From Haloarchaeobius amylolyticus (lineage in GTDB: Archaea; Halobacteriota; Halobacteria; Halobacteriales; Natrialbaceae), in the NCBI RefSeq assembly GCF_026616195.1, contig NZ_JANHDH010000001.1, positions 310,001 to 374,000 on the forward strand: a stretch of DNA of 64,000 bases. Direction: 5' to 3'. Shown here in pieces: positions 7,798 through 17,364 of this stretch. The first letter of the stretch is position 1; each line of letters opens with the position of its first letter. The position numbers and the translations under genes were made by a program. The notes under the pieces were generated by a model. The model ran no database searches and was not told where the DNA came from. It saw nothing but the letters and a program-made list of their open reading frames with translations.

Positions 7798-8999
7798 CGC
7801 TCATCACGGACGTCAGACTGCGACGCGTACTGGACTCGCGGGGTAACCCGACCGTCGAGGCCGACGTGCTCACGGAGAGCGGTGGCTTCGGCCGTGCTGC
7901 TGCACCCTCGGGTGCCAGCACCGGCGAGTACGAGGCCATCGAGCTCCCGCCGGGCGAAGCCATCGCGAAGGCTCGCGAACACGCCGTCCCGCGGCTGGTG
8001 AACTCGGCCTACGCCGGGAACCAGCGCGAGGTCGACGCCGCGTTGCACGCTGCCGACGGCACCGAGGACTTCTCGGAGATCGGTGCGAACAGTGCGGTCG
8101 CCATCTCGATGGCGGCCGCGAAGGCCGGCGCCGACATGCTCGGCGCCCCGCTGTACCAGCACCTCGGCGGCGCGTTCCGTGGTGAGAACTTCCCGATTCC
8201 GCTCGGGAACGTCGTGGGTGGTGGCGAGCACGCCGCCGACGCGACACACATCCAGGAGTTCCTCTCCGCCCCCGTCGGCGCGCCGAGCGTCTCCGACGCC
8301 GTCTTCGCCAACGCGGCGGTCCACGGCGAGGTCGCGGACATCCTCGACGAGCGCGACGAACCCTGCGGCAAGGGCGACGAGGGTGCCTGGGCGCCGTCCA
8401 TCGACGACGCCGAGGCCTTCGAGATCGTCGAGCAGGCGACGAGCGAGGTCGCAGACGAGTTCGGCTTCGAGATCGGCTTCGGCCTCGACATGGCCGGTGC
8501 CGAGCTGTACGACGCCGACGACGAGGTCTACCGCTACGGTGACGACGAGAAGACGACGGCCGAGCAGGTCGACTACGTCGCAGAGCTGGTCCAGGAGTAC
8601 GACCTCGTCTACGTCGAGGACCCCCTCGACGAGAACGACTACGAGGCGTTCGCCGAGCTGACCGACCGCGTGGGCGACCAGACGCTCATCTGCGGGGACG
8701 ACCTGTTCGTGACGAACACGGACCGTCTCCAGGACGGCATCGACCAGGGCGCCGCCAACAGCATCCTCATCAAGCCGAACCAGATCGGGACGCTGACCGA
8801 CGCCTTCGACGCCGTCGAACTCGCGACCCGCAACGGGTACGACTCGGTCATCTCCCACCGCTCGGGCGAGACCGAGGACACGACCATCGCACACCTCGCC
8901 GTGGCGACCGACGCGCCGTTCATCAAGACGGGCGCGGTCGGCGGCGAGCGAACCGCCAAGCTCAACGAACTCATCCGAATCGCAGACGACGCACTATGA
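7794..8999 (+). CDS. eno: Enolase (phosphopyruvate hydratase)
   Basis: A 401-residue glycolytic enzyme interconverting 2-phosphoglycerate and phosphoenolpyruvate. The N-terminal domain starts [22 protein letters not shown] and holds the loop [13 protein letters not shown]. Metal ligands and catalytic residues lie in the barrel: [21 protein letters not shown], and the lysine of [11 protein letters not shown]. The C-terminal [18 protein letters not shown] motif binds the phosphate. It sits between Rpo6 and uS2 with ATGA overlaps at both ends, a placement known from other haloarchaea. Confidence 0.96.
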   Translation: MTLITDVRLRRVLDSRGNPTVEADVLTESGGFGRAAAPSGASTGEYEAIELPPGEAIAKAREHAVPRLVNSAYAGNQREVDAALHAADGTEDFSEIGANSAVAISMAAAKAGADMLGAPLYQHLGGAFRGENFPIPLGNVVGGGEHAADATHIQEFLSAPVGAPSVSDAVFANAAVHGEVADILDERDEPCGKGDEGAWAPSIDDAEAFEIVEQATSEVADEFGFEIGFGLDMAGAELYDADDEVYRYGDDEKTTAEQVDYVAELVQEYDLVYVEDPLDENDYEAFAELTDRVGDQTLICGDDLFVTNTDRLQDGIDQGAANSILIKPNQIGTLTDAFDAVELATRNGYDSVISHRSGETEDTTIAHLAVATDAPFIKTGAVGGERTAKLNELIRIADDAL

Positions 9000-9772
9000 C
9001 AGACCAAGAGCAAGAACAGGAAGGGCTCGACGCCTCCGACGTCGACGTGGACCCCGAACCCAGCGAGGGTGCCGGTCCCGCGGCCGACGCCGAGGACGCA
9101 GAGCCCGTCGAGGCAGAGGACGCCGAGGCCGAGGAGGCCGAGGCCGAAGAAGCAGAGCCGACACTCGACGAGGACGTCATGTCGGACGAGGAGGCCGACC
9201 TCCTCATCCCGGTCGAGGACTACCTCGGCGCCGGTGTCCACATCGGTACCCAGCAGAAGACCAAGGACATGGAGCGGTTCATCCACCGCGTCCGGACCGA
9301 CGGTCTCTACGTGCTCGACGTGGGCAAGACGGACTCGCGCATCCGCACGGCCGCGGACTTCCTCGCGAACTACGACCCCGAGCAGATCCTCGTGACGAGC
9401 TCGCGCCAGTACGGTCGCTTCCCGGCGAAGAAGTTCGCCGACGCCATCGGCGCCCGCGCCCGTACCGGCCGGTTCATCCCGGGCACGCTGACGAACCCGA
9501 AGTACGACGGCTACATCGAGCCGGACGTCGTGGTCGTCACCGACCCCATCGGTGACAGCCAGGCCGTCAAGGAGGCCATCACGGTCGGCATCCCGGTCAT
9601 CGCGATGTGTGACTCGAACAACCAGACCAGCAACGTCGACCTCGTCATCCCGACGAACAACAAGGGTCGCAAGGCCCTGTCGGTCGTCTACTGGCTGCTG
9701 GCCAACGAGACGCTCGACCGCCGCGGTGCCGAGCCGAGCTACTCGCTCGACGACTTCGAGAGCGGGATTTAG
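8996..9772 (+). CDS. rps2: 30S ribosomal protein uS2
   Basis: A 258-residue small-subunit protein. The conserved body begins near residue 66 ([20 protein letters not shown]) and includes [25 protein letters not shown] and [19 protein letters not shown]. The first roughly 65 residues are an acidic low-complexity extension of Glu, Asp and Ala. The start at 8996 is favoured by its ATGA overlap with the enolase stop; an internal ATG at 9179 would remove the extension. It is the last gene of the cluster; a T-rich stretch follows at about 9779-9797. Confidence 0.95.
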   Translation: MTDQEQEQEGLDASDVDVDPEPSEGAGPAADAEDAEPVEAEDAEAEEAEAEEAEPTLDEDVMSDEEADLLIPVEDYLGAGVHIGTQQKTKDMERFIHRVRTDGLYVLDVGKTDSRIRTAADFLANYDPEQILVTSSRQYGRFPAKKFADAIGARARTGRFIPGTLTNPKYDGYIEPDVVVVTDPIGDSQAVKEAITVGIPVIAMCDSNNQTSNVDLVIPTNNKGRKALSVVYWLLANETLDRRGAEPSYSLDDFESGI

Positions 9773-9778
9773 ACGACC

Positions 9779-9797
9779 GTTTTCGACTTCGTTTTCG
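9779..9797 (+). terminator. T-rich putative terminator after uS2
   Basis: Two TTTT runs (GTTTTCGACTTCGTTTTC) lie 7-25 nt behind the uS2 stop. Runs of T are the typical archaeal termination signal, and such runs are rare in this GC-rich window. Confidence 0.4.
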
Positions 9798-9928
9798 CGC
9801 TGTCACGCCCCTGAGTGGCGACGCCGGTGTGGTGCCGACCGTCCCGGTGAGCCGGCAGCCAGCCCCGCCGGACCCTATGCAGGTTAGGGTCGGGGTCGAT
9901 ACGACTGGGCGTTCTCTGCGGGAGTAAC

Positions 9929-10804
9929 ATGCCCTACGACGGTGTCCCCAGAACTGTCTCGGTACTCGCTGTCGTCGTGCTCGCCGTCGCCGTCGCGGTG
10001 ACGGGCGGGGCGGCGGCCGCGACCGCGTCGAACCTCCACGACGGCCAGATATCGCCCGGGACCGTCGACGACGACACGACGGTCAGCCACGAGGTGACCT
10101 ACAGCGTCGACGACGTGAGCGCGGACGGCAACACCGACGTGTTCTACGTGACGTTCCCGAACGGGGTCGCACTGGCGTCCGAGGACGTCCAGGTGCGGAA
10201 CCGACAGACTGGCGAGACGGTCGCGGTATCCTCGAGTCCGACGGTCGTCGACGGCCCGGACAGCGACGGGGTCCGGGACACCATCCGGTTCGCGGTGAGC
10301 CCGGACGGGAGCGGCCGCATCGACGTGGCCGTGACGCTCACGACGCTGGTCCGCTGGCCGGACGTCCAGCGTGACCAGCAGGTTCCCATCACGGGGTCCG
10401 TCGTCGACAGCTCGGCGGGGAACGTCGCACCGACCCGCATCGACACGGTCCAGGTCCGTGATACCGACGGCGGCACGACGACCACGACCGGCACGACGAC
10501 GACCGGGACGACCACCACGGGGACCGGGACGACCACCACGCCCGGAACCACGACCGGCGTGACGACCACGCAGACGACCGGCCGAACCACGACGACCACC
10601 GCCCCGACCACGACGACCGCTGGTGGGACCACGCCGGGCGAGACGACCGACGGGACGACGACCACGGCGACGACCGACGACGGTGGCCCCGGCGGCACCC
10701 TGCCCGAGGACGACGGCATCGAGGGGACCCCCGGCTTCGGCGTGCGGGCCGGCGCCCTCGCCGTGGCGCTCGTGGCGCTGGTGGTCCACCGCGGCCGGCG
10801 GTGA
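9929..10804 (+). CDS. Secreted surface protein with Thr-rich stalk and PGF-CTERM anchor
   Basis: A 291-residue protein of unknown function. Residues about 10-32 form a Sec-type signal segment ending in Ala-rich sequence. A beta-rich ectodomain of about 150 residues follows. Residues about 183-250 are almost only Thr, with Gly, Pro and Ala, a likely O-glycosylated stalk crossing the S-layer. The end has TPGFGVRAG, a hydrophobic segment and RGRR, which is the PGF-CTERM pattern recognised by archaeosortase. It is therefore expected to be cleaved and lipid-attached at the cell surface. It lies alone between uS2 and mevalonate kinase and has no evident partner. Confidence 0.75.
   Translation: MPYDGVPRTVSVLAVVVLAVAVAVTGGAAAATASNLHDGQISPGTVDDDTTVSHEVTYSVDDVSADGNTDVFYVTFPNGVALASEDVQVRNRQTGETVAVSSSPTVVDGPDSDGVRDTIRFAVSPDGSGRIDVAVTLTTLVRWPDVQRDQQVPITGSVVDSSAGNVAPTRIDTVQVRDTDGGTTTTTGTTTTGTTTTGTGTTTTPGTTTGVTTTQTTGRTTTTTAPTTTTAGGTTPGETTDGTTTTATTDDGGPGGTLPEDDGIEGTPGFGVRAGALAVALVALVVHRGRR
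10471..10672 (+). repeat. Low-complexity ACG/ACC threonine-codon repeat
   Basis: This stretch is made of irregular ACG/ACC (Thr) codons broken by GGG, GGC and CCC codons. It encodes the Thr-rich stalk of the surface protein. Such tracts can change length by slippage or recombination. Confidence 0.8.
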
Positions 10805-10852
10805 CCACGTCGATTCGACAACACTCTTTGTCTCCCCCCGGCGAGAGTCGGT

Positions 10853-11860
10853 ATGCACACGGCAAGCGCTCCCGGCAAGGTGTACCTGTTCGGGGAGCAC
10901 GCCGTCGTCTACGGCGAACCGGCGATTCCCTGCGCCGTCGAACGCCGGGCGACGGTGACGGTCGAGGAACGGTCGGACGGGCGACTCCGGGTCGACGCGA
11001 ACGACCTCCACATCGAGGGGTTCACCGTCGAGTACGGCGAGACGGGCACCTCGCCGGCGGTCGACGTGCCGAACGCGATGCTGGAGGCCGCGACGAAGTA
11101 CGTCGACGGGGCCATCGCGCAGGCCCGGGACGCGGCCGGCGCGACCGACGTCGGCTTCGACGTGAGCGTCGAGAGCGACATCCCGCTGGGGGCCGGCCTC
11201 GGCTCCTCGGCGGCGGTGGTCGTCGCCACCATCGCGGCCGCGACGAGCGAACTGGGCGTCGAGCTGGCTCCACGCGAGGTCGCAGAGCGTGCCTACCAGG
11301 TCGAACTCGACGTGCAGGACGGGCAGGCCTCGCGTGCGGACACGTTCTGTTCGGCGATGGGCGGCGCGGTCCGGGTCGAGGGCGACGACTGCCGGACGCT
11401 CGACGCGCCGGACCTTCCCTTCGTCATCGGGTACGACGGGGGCAGCGGCGACACCGGAAAGTTGGTCGCGGGCGTGCGGGACCTGCGCGACCGGTACGGC
11501 TTCGCGGCCGACACGGTCGCAGCCATCGGGGACGTGGTCCGCGAGGGCGAGGAGCTGCTCGCAGAGAGCGAGGGCGGGGCGGCCGAGGACGAGGCGGTCC
11601 TCGCCGAACTCGGCCGGCTGATGGACTTCGACCACGGGCTGCTGGAGGCGCTGGGCGTCTCCTCGCGGTCGCTCGACGACATGGTCTGGACGGCCCGCGA
11701 GGCCGGCGCCCACGGCGCGAAGCTCACGGGGGGCGGCGGTGGCGGCTGCATCGTCGCACTCGACCGGACCGAGGGGACCGAGACGGCGCTCTCCTACGAG
11801 GCGGCCTGTGAGGAGGTCTTCCGGGCGGAACTCGCCCACGAGGGGGTGCGCCTCGAATGA
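10853..11860 (+). CDS. mvk: Mevalonate kinase
   Basis: A 335-residue GHMP kinase that phosphorylates mevalonate in isoprenoid (archaeal lipid) synthesis. GHMP motif 1 PGKVYLFGEHAVVYGEPAI is at about residues 8-26. Motif 2, the ATP-binding loop, is IPLGAGLGSSAAVVVA at about 109-124. Motif 3, KLTGGGGGGCIVAL, is near 289-302. The gene overlaps isopentenyl phosphate kinase by 4 nt (ATGA), giving a two-gene operon for consecutive kinase steps of the archaeal mevalonate route. Confidence 0.95.
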   Translation: MHTASAPGKVYLFGEHAVVYGEPAIPCAVERRATVTVEERSDGRLRVDANDLHIEGFTVEYGETGTSPAVDVPNAMLEAATKYVDGAIAQARDAAGATDVGFDVSVESDIPLGAGLGSSAAVVVATIAAATSELGVELAPREVAERAYQVELDVQDGQASRADTFCSAMGGAVRVEGDDCRTLDAPDLPFVIGYDGGSGDTGKLVAGVRDLRDRYGFAADTVAAIGDVVREGEELLAESEGGAAEDEAVLAELGRLMDFDHGLLEALGVSSRSLDDMVWTAREAGAHGAKLTGGGGGGCIVALDRTEGTETALSYEAACEEVFRAELAHEGVRLE

Positions 11861-12591
11861 GCGCTCCGACGGTCCTCAAACTCGGCGGGTCGGTCATCAC
11901 GGACAAGGACCGCGCCGAGACGGTCGACGGGCGGGCGCTGGCCCGGGCGGCCGACGCGGTCGCCGGGCACGACGACCTCGTGCTGGTCCACGGCGGCGGC
12001 TCGTTCGGCCATCACCACGCACAGGAGTACGGCGTCAGCACGAGCGACGGGACCCACGAGGTCGACGGGGTCCTCGACATCCACAACGCGATGAAGGCCC
12101 TGAACGGCCTGGTCCTCAGGCGGCTCCACGAGCGCGACGTGCCGGCGGTGCCCGTCCACCCGTTCTCGGCGGCGAGCCGGGACGAATCGGGCGGACTGAC
12201 CCTGCCGGCAGGGCAGGTCGAGACGATGCTCGCAGAAGGGTTCGTCCCGGTGCTCCACGGGGACGTCGTCGCCCACGCCGGCGAGGGCGTGACGGTCCTC
12301 TCGGGCGACGAGATCGTCACGTCGCTCGCCGCGTCGCTGGACGCCTCGCGGGTCGGCCTCTGTTCGACCGTCCCGGGTGTGCTGGACGGGGAGGAGAACG
12401 TGATTCCCCGCATCGAGGCCTACGACGACGTGGCCGACGTGCTCGGCGGCGCGGACACGACCGACGTCTCGGGCGGGATGGCGGGCAAGGTCCGGACCCT
12501 CCTCGCCCTCGGCATGCCGGCGTCCATCTTCGGGCTGGACGCCCTCGATGCCTTCCTCGACGGCGAGTCGCCGGGCACGACCATCGCATAG
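11857..12591 (+). CDS. ipk: Isopentenyl phosphate kinase
   Basis: A 244-residue amino-acid-kinase-fold enzyme that converts isopentenyl phosphate to isopentenyl diphosphate, the final step of the archaeal alternative mevalonate pathway. The N-terminal LKLGGSVITDKD contains the phosphate-binding lysine. VHGGGSFGHHHA includes the family's substrate-binding histidine. DVSGGMAGKV near residues 203-212 is the second nucleotide-site signature. It is translationally coupled to mvk. The stop abuts the end of the convergent CAP-domain gene. Confidence 0.94.
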   Translation: MSAPTVLKLGGSVITDKDRAETVDGRALARAADAVAGHDDLVLVHGGGSFGHHHAQEYGVSTSDGTHEVDGVLDIHNAMKALNGLVLRRLHERDVPAVPVHPFSAASRDESGGLTLPAGQVETMLAEGFVPVLHGDVVAHAGEGVTVLSGDEIVTSLAASLDASRVGLCSTVPGVLDGEENVIPRIEAYDDVADVLGGADTTDVSGGMAGKVRTLLALGMPASIFGLDALDAFLDGESPGTTIA

Positions 12592-13317
12592 TCAGCAGAA
12601 GTTCTGCGTGACGTAGACGGTCGTGACGCCGTCGCGCTCGACGACCGCCACGCCGATACCCTCGTTCTCCCAGTAGTCGCGCAGGACGTTGCGCCGGTGG
12701 CCCTCGGAGTTCATCCAGCCGTCGACGACGCGCTCGGCGAGCGCGGCCTCCGAGGGGCCGGACCCGCCGAAGCGGAACGCGTAGATGTTCTCCGCGCCGG
12801 TGGCGTAGTAGCCGTCACCCCTGTCGACGCGGCAGTCGTACCCGAACCGGTCGTAGCGGTCGCCCATCGTCTCCCCGTCGGGGGCGGTGTGAGCGAAGTA
12901 GTCGTTCCGGGCCATGTCCCGGCTGTGGTAACGGGCGATCTCCCGGAGGCCGGCGTCACGGTCCAGCGTGGACAACCCGTGCTGGGTGCGGCGCTCGTTG
13001 ATCTCCTGGTGCACCAGACGTTCGAGTTCGCTGGCGTCGATGGCGGCTTCCTCGCCGGCGCCGGTCGCGGTCGTCGTCGGTATCCTCGTCGGTGTCGCAG
13101 ACCGGGAGGTACTGTTCGCCCGGGTCGCTGCGTCGCCCGGCTGGGCGGTATCCTGCACGGTTCCTGCCGTGGGCACCGCCGTCGTCTCCATGGGCGTGTC
13201 GGCCGGCAGGTCGACGACCCCGGCGACCTGTCCGCCCGCGATGGCGAGGACGACCACCAGCACGGCCCAGAGGCCGAGGTGGCGGGAGCTCGCCCGGGAG
13301 GGGGACCTGTCTGGCAT
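12592..13317 (-). CDS. CAP/SCP-domain secreted or membrane-anchored protein (copy 1)
   Basis: A 241-residue protein with one N-terminal membrane or signal segment at residues about 14-32 and a Thr/Ser/Pro-rich linker to about 90. A CAP (cysteine-rich secretory/PR-1) domain follows to the end. CAP hallmarks are RYHSRDMA, the GAENI box and GHRRNVL. The chain ends in VTQNFC, a terminal cysteine shared with its paralogue. CAP proteins are extracellular with variable roles; no function can be assigned. It converges with ipk and is followed on the same strand by the second CAP gene. Confidence 0.85.
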   Translation of the reverse strand: MPDRSPSRASSRHLGLWAVLVVVLAIAGGQVAGVVDLPADTPMETTAVPTAGTVQDTAQPGDAATRANSTSRSATPTRIPTTTATGAGEEAAIDASELERLVHQEINERRTQHGLSTLDRDAGLREIARYHSRDMARNDYFAHTAPDGETMGDRYDRFGYDCRVDRGDGYYATGAENIYAFRFGGSGPSEAALAERVVDGWMNSEGHRRNVLRDYWENEGIGVAVVERDGVTTVYVTQNFC

Positions 13318-13515
13318 CGTCGGGTGGTCGCCGCGCAGAGTGAAAAAGTTCGTTCTCTCGGTTGAAAGGGGTTAGAGTGGCTGACACTCTGGTTGGCTGT
13401 CATCCGACAGGTCCGGTCGAGAGCCAGCTGTCTCGGGGTGCTGTCACCCCGCTGGCGGTCGCGTCTCCATCCAGCACGCCCGTCGCGCCACCGGCTCGCT
13501 TCGAGTGGCGCCGTC

Positions 13516-14160
13516 TCAGCAGAAGTTCTGCGTGACGTAGACGTGGGTGCGCCCGCCGTCCTCGCGGACCCAGACGCCGATACCCTCGTTCTCCCAGTAG
13601 GACCGGAGCAGGTTCTCGCGGTGGCTCGGCGAGTCGAGCCAGCCGGTGACGGTTCGCTCGGCGAGCTCCGTCTCGGTGTAGGAGACACCGGCGAAACTGG
13701 TGTAGAAGATGTTCTCGCCGCCCTTCGCGTAGGAGAGCGGCCCCGTCTTGATGTAGCAGTCGTAGCCGAACAGGGCGTACCGGTCGGCGAGGGTCTCGCC
13801 CTCGGGGGAGACGTGTGCGAAGTAGTCGTCGGTGGCCATGTCCCGGCTGTGGTAGCGGGCGACCTGGGCGAGGCTGGGGTCGAAGCCGAGCCGGGCGAGG
13901 CCGCGCTCGGCCCGGGCCTCGTTGACCTCCTCGTGGACGAGTCGCTCCAGCAGGGACGGGCTCAGGGACGCCGACTCGTCGTCGGGCTGTGAGGTCCCCA
14001 CGTCGGGCGTGGGCGGTGTCGCGCCCGTGGTGGCCCCGCCCCCGAGCAGATCCGCGCGCAGGGACGACGCTTCACCGACGACGTCCACGACGCCGCCGAG
14101 CTGGAGGAGCGTCAGCGAGCAGACGAGGATGATGAGTATCGAGCGAAGGGGGCGAGACAT
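13516..14160 (-). CDS. CAP/SCP-domain secreted or membrane-anchored protein (copy 2)
   Basis: A 214-residue paralogue of the neighbouring gene. The N-terminal hydrophobic segment (residues about 6-24) is a signal or anchor. A short linker with Pro/Thr is followed by the CAP domain from about residue 70: ARYHSRDMATDDYF, GGENIFYT, SHRENLL. It ends in VTQNFC, like copy 1. The pair arose by tandem duplication, and the linkers differ much more than the domains. A 198-bp gap between them holds no other gene. Transcription would read copy 2, then copy 1. Confidence 0.85.
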   Translation of the reverse strand: MSRPLRSILIILVCSLTLLQLGGVVDVVGEASSLRADLLGGGATTGATPPTPDVGTSQPDDESASLSPSLLERLVHEEVNEARAERGLARLGFDPSLAQVARYHSRDMATDDYFAHVSPEGETLADRYALFGYDCYIKTGPLSYAKGGENIFYTSFAGVSYTETELAERTVTGWLDSPSHRENLLRSYWENEGIGVWVREDGGRTHVYVTQNFC

Positions 14161-14217
14161 CGTCGACTCTTCTAGTCGCTCTGAGGAGAAAACGGTCGTG
14201 TTCCCGGCCAGGCCGGC

Positions 14218-14481
14218 TCAGCGCCGGAACCGGCGGAAGGGGCCGAGCAGCGAATCGAGCGCACTGGAGAGGGTGTTCCCGTCGCCGTGAGAACCGTCGG
14301 ACTGGTCGTAGGACTGGCCGATGAAGACGCCCTGCCCCGATTGCCGGTCCGCGACGCGGGCGAGGCCGTCGCAGTCGTGGCGCTCCGGCAGCCGGTGCGT
14401 GCTGCAGTGGTTCTCGCCGCACTCGTTGCACGTGTACGGGAACCCCTCGGGCTCAGTCCCGCAGTAAGCGCACTCTCCCAT
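14218..14481 (-). CDS. AN1-type zinc finger protein
   Basis: An 87-residue protein whose first 40 residues form an AN1-like finger: CAYCGTEPEGFPYTC, then NECGENHCSTHRLPERHDC. Spaced Cys and His residues suit two zinc ions. The rest is a Ser/Gly/Asp-rich tail ending in basic FRRFRR. Haloarchaea hold many AN1 proteins; some fuse to rhomboid-like domains, this one does not. Role unknown, possibly protein-protein contact. Confidence 0.8.
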   Translation of the reverse strand: MGECAYCGTEPEGFPYTCNECGENHCSTHRLPERHDCDGLARVADRQSGQGVFIGQSYDQSDGSHGDGNTLSSALDSLLGPFRRFRR

Positions 14482-14827
14482 GGCCGTGTCTAGTTCTGGC
14501 GAGCATTAAGTCTGTGCCCGAGGGTACCACAGTGAGTGCTAGCGCTGGCCGTGACCCGTGTCCGGCCCGAGGTGTCACGGTCGAGGTGACAGACCCCGGC
14601 CACCGCGTAACCCACGCGCTTTTAAGCCCGGGGCTTGAATGGGGCAATAACAGACCCCGCGGGTAAGTGTGGTGGGGGTCACGGCACGCGCCGTCGGTCC
14701 TTTCCTGACCGCGTACCGCCACCACATAGCGGGATTCACGCCGACGTGCTGTAAGACGCCGGGGCGAGTGTCCCGACCAGTCGCGGGTCTTTACATACCG
14801 AGACGCGGCATTTCGGTGCTACCAACA
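14482..14827. other. Intergenic region with a possible small RNA upstream of RNase J
   Basis: No open frame here looks coding. CTTTTAAG at 14619-14626 resembles a TATA box and would place a transcript start near 14650. The sequence after it can form three successive hairpins: GACCCC (14653-14658) with GGGGTC (14675-14680), ACGGC (14681-14685) with GCCGT (14690-14694), and CGGTC (14695-14699) with GACCG (14707-14711). It may be a non-coding RNA or a long alternative leader of the RNase J gene. Confidence 0.35.
14789..14797 (+). promoter_or_regulatory. TATA box of the RNase J gene
   Basis: CTTTACATA lies 30-38 nt upstream of the ATG at 14828, giving a predicted start only a few bases before the coding sequence. 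Confidence 0.5.
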
Positions 14828-16180
14828 ATGGAAGTCGAAATCGCAACCATCGGCGGCTACGAAGAGGTCGGTCGGCAGATGACTGCCGTCCGCGCGGGCG
14901 ACGACGTCGTGGTGTTCGACATGGGGCTCAACCTGTCCCAGGTCCTCATCCACGACAACGTCGAGACAGAGAAGATGCACAGCCTGGACCTCATCGACAT
15001 GGGGGCCATCCCGGACGACCGGGTCATGAGCGAACTCGAGGGCGACGTGCAGGCCATCGTGCCCACGCACGGCCACCTCGACCACATCGGGGCCATCTCG
15101 AAACTGGCGCACCGCTACAACGCGCCGGTCGTCGCGACCCCGTTCACCATCGAGCTGGTCAAACAGCAGATCGAGGGTGAGCAGAAGTTCGGCGTCGAGA
15201 ACGACCTCATCAAGATGGAGGCCGGTGAGACGATGTCCATCGGGGACTCCGGCCAGGTCGAACTCGAGTTCGTCAACGTCACACACTCCATCATCGACGC
15301 CATCAACCCGGTCCTGCACACGCCCGAGGGCGCGGTCGTCTACGGGCTGGACAAGCGCATGGACCACACGCCGGTCATCGGCGACCCCATCGACATGGAC
15401 CGCTTCCGCGAGATCGGTCGCGAGGGCGACGGCGTCCTGTGTTACATCGAGGACTGTACCAACGCGAACAAGAAGGGTCGCACGCCCTCGGAGGCCGTCG
15501 CACGACGCCACCTCAAGGACGTGCTCTACTCGATGGAGGACTACACGGGCGGCATCGTCGCCACCACGTTCTCCAGCCACATCGCACGCGTGAAGTCGCT
15601 CGTCGAGTTCGCCCGCGACATCGGCCGTCAGCCGGTGCTGCTCGGGCGCTCGATGGAGAAGTACTCCGGCACGGCGGAACGCCTCGGCTTCGTCGACTTC
15701 CCGGGCGACCTCGGGATGTTCGGCCACCGCAAGTCCGTCGACCGCACCTTCAAGCGCATCATGAAGGAGGGCAAGGGCAACTTCCTGCCCATCGTCACCG
15801 GCCACCAGGGCGAGCCCCGCGCGATGCTCACCCGGATGGCCCGCGGCGAGACGCCGTACGAACTCGAGGACGGCGACAAGGTCGTCTTCTCGGCCCGGGT
15901 CATCCCGGAGCCGACGAACGAGGGCCAGCGCTACCAGGCCGAGAAACTGCTGGGCATGCAGGGCGCCCGCATCTACGACGACATCCACGTCTCCGGCCAC
16001 CTCAACAGCGAGGGCCACTACGAGATGCTCGACGCCCTCCAGCCCCAGAACATCATCCCTGCACACCAGGACATGAAGGGCTTCTCCGGCTACGTCAACC
16101 TGTGCGAGAGCGAGGGGTACAAGATGGGCCGTGACCTTCACGTGACCCGGAACGGGAACATGATCCAACTCACTGAATGA
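14828..16180 (+). CDS. rnj: Ribonuclease J (archaeal, beta-CASP metallo-beta-lactamase fold)
   Basis: A 450-residue 5'-3' exoribonuclease acting in RNA decay. The start at 14828 gives [18 protein letters not shown], the normal beginning; the frame is open upstream but not family-like. The metal site includes [12 protein letters not shown] (HxHxDH) at about residues 78-89. The conserved THSI follows near 155, TFSSHIARV near 244 and [10 protein letters not shown] near 320. The C-terminal [25 protein letters not shown] completes the catalytic domain. It overlaps the prenyl diphosphate synthase start by 4 nt, so the two are probably co-expressed. Confidence 0.93.
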   Translation: MEVEIATIGGYEEVGRQMTAVRAGDDVVVFDMGLNLSQVLIHDNVETEKMHSLDLIDMGAIPDDRVMSELEGDVQAIVPTHGHLDHIGAISKLAHRYNAPVVATPFTIELVKQQIEGEQKFGVENDLIKMEAGETMSIGDSGQVELEFVNVTHSIIDAINPVLHTPEGAVVYGLDKRMDHTPVIGDPIDMDRFREIGREGDGVLCYIEDCTNANKKGRTPSEAVARRHLKDVLYSMEDYTGGIVATTFSSHIARVKSLVEFARDIGRQPVLLGRSMEKYSGTAERLGFVDFPGDLGMFGHRKSVDRTFKRIMKEGKGNFLPIVTGHQGEPRAMLTRMARGETPYELEDGDKVVFSARVIPEPTNEGQRYQAEKLLGMQGARIYDDIHVSGHLNSEGHYEMLDALQPQNIIPAHQDMKGFSGYVNLCESEGYKMGRDLHVTRNGNMIQLTE

Positions 16181-17229
16181 TGACAGACCCCGAGACGCGA
16201 GAACAGACCGTGCTCGACGCGGTTGGCGAGCGCCGCGAACTCGTCAACCAGGGCATCCAGGAGGAGATGCCCATCAAGCGCCCCGAACGCCTCTGGGAGG
16301 CCTCCCGCTACCTGCTCGACGCGGGTGGCAAGCGCCTCCGGCCGACCGTCCTCCTGGTGGTCGGCGAGGCGCTGATGGACGTCGAGCCGCTGTCGACGGA
16401 CTACCGCGAGTTCCCCTCGCTGGCGGACCAGCCGGTCGACCTGATGGCGGCCGCGGTGAGCGTGGAGGTCATCCAGACGTTCACGCTCATCCACGACGAC
16501 ATCATGGACGACGACGACCTCCGGCGCGGCGTCCCGGCGGTCCACAAGGAGTTCGACCTCGACACCGCCATCCTGGCGGGCGACACCCTCTACTCCTCGG
16601 CGTTCGAGATCATGCTCAACGCGAACGCGCCGAGTTCGGAGGTCGTCGCGGCGATGGACACGCTCGCCTCGACCTGCACGAAGATCTGCGAGGGCCAGAG
16701 TCTCGACGTGGCCTTCGAGGAGCGCGCGGACGTGCTCCCCGAGGAGTACCTCGAGATGATCGAGCAGAAGACCGCGGTGCTGTACGCCGCCTCGGCCGCC
16801 ATCGCGGCCGAACTGCTCTCGGCGGACGACGCGACCGTCGACGCCCTCTACGGCTACGGGCTCGACATCGGGCGCGCGTTCCAGATACAGGACGACGTGC
16901 TCGACCTCACCGTCCCGTCCGAGCAACTCGGCAAGCAGCGCGGGTCGGACCTCGTCGAGAACAAGCAGACCCTCATCACGGTCCACGCCCGCGAGCAGGG
17001 CGTCGACGTCGACAACCTGGTCGACACCGACAGCGTCGAGGACGTGACCGAGGCCGAGATCGACGAGGCCGTCCAGGCCCTCGAGGAGTCGGGCAGCATC
17101 GCCTACGCCAACGACAAGGCACGCGAGCTGGTCGAGCGCGGCAAGGAGCGTCTCGAGTGTCTCCCCGACAACGAGGCACGCGACCTGCTGTGTGACATCG
17201 CGGACTACCTCATCGAGCGCGGTTACTGA
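16177..17229 (+). CDS. idsA: Polyprenyl (farnesyl/geranylgeranyl) diphosphate synthase
   Basis: A 350-residue trans-prenyltransferase producing C15/C20 diphosphates for archaeal ether lipids. The first aspartate-rich motif is [13 protein letters not shown] near residues 107-119, the second IQDDVLDLT near 237-245. GGKRLRP near 50 binds diphosphate. The residues before the first Asp motif (TFTLI) have a small side chain next to bulkier ones, so chain length is not decided here. Two adjacent ATGs (16177, 16180) could both serve. It is coupled to RNase J. Confidence 0.93.
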   Translation: MMTDPETREQTVLDAVGERRELVNQGIQEEMPIKRPERLWEASRYLLDAGGKRLRPTVLLVVGEALMDVEPLSTDYREFPSLADQPVDLMAAAVSVEVIQTFTLIHDDIMDDDDLRRGVPAVHKEFDLDTAILAGDTLYSSAFEIMLNANAPSSEVVAAMDTLASTCTKICEGQSLDVAFEERADVLPEEYLEMIEQKTAVLYAASAAIAAELLSADDATVDALYGYGLDIGRAFQIQDDVLDLTVPSEQLGKQRGSDLVENKQTLITVHAREQGVDVDNLVDTDSVEDVTEAEIDEAVQALEESGSIAYANDKARELVERGKERLECLPDNEARDLLCDIADYLIERGY

Positions 17230-17364
17230 CCGCCTGCCGGATGCGGCTTCACCCGCCGCCCCGCAGTCTCCGGGTTCCGCCACGACTCAGAACCTGAGTC
17301 GAGGGCTGACTCGGCGGTCGAAACCGTGCGCGGTTTTAGTGGGACTCCCCCGGTAGCCGTAGGT

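Noticed and set aside
10471-10672. Possible CRISPR or tandem array because of the regular ACG/ACC pattern
   Set aside because: There are no repeat-spacer units. The pattern is threonine codons of a surface-protein stalk in one continuous frame.
13318-13515. Possible small gene or regulatory RNA between the two CAP genes
   Set aside because: Some short self-complementary pieces (for example around GGTGCTGTCACCCC) occur, but there is no promoter-like element or coding pattern; chance pairing in GC-rich DNA is enough to explain them.
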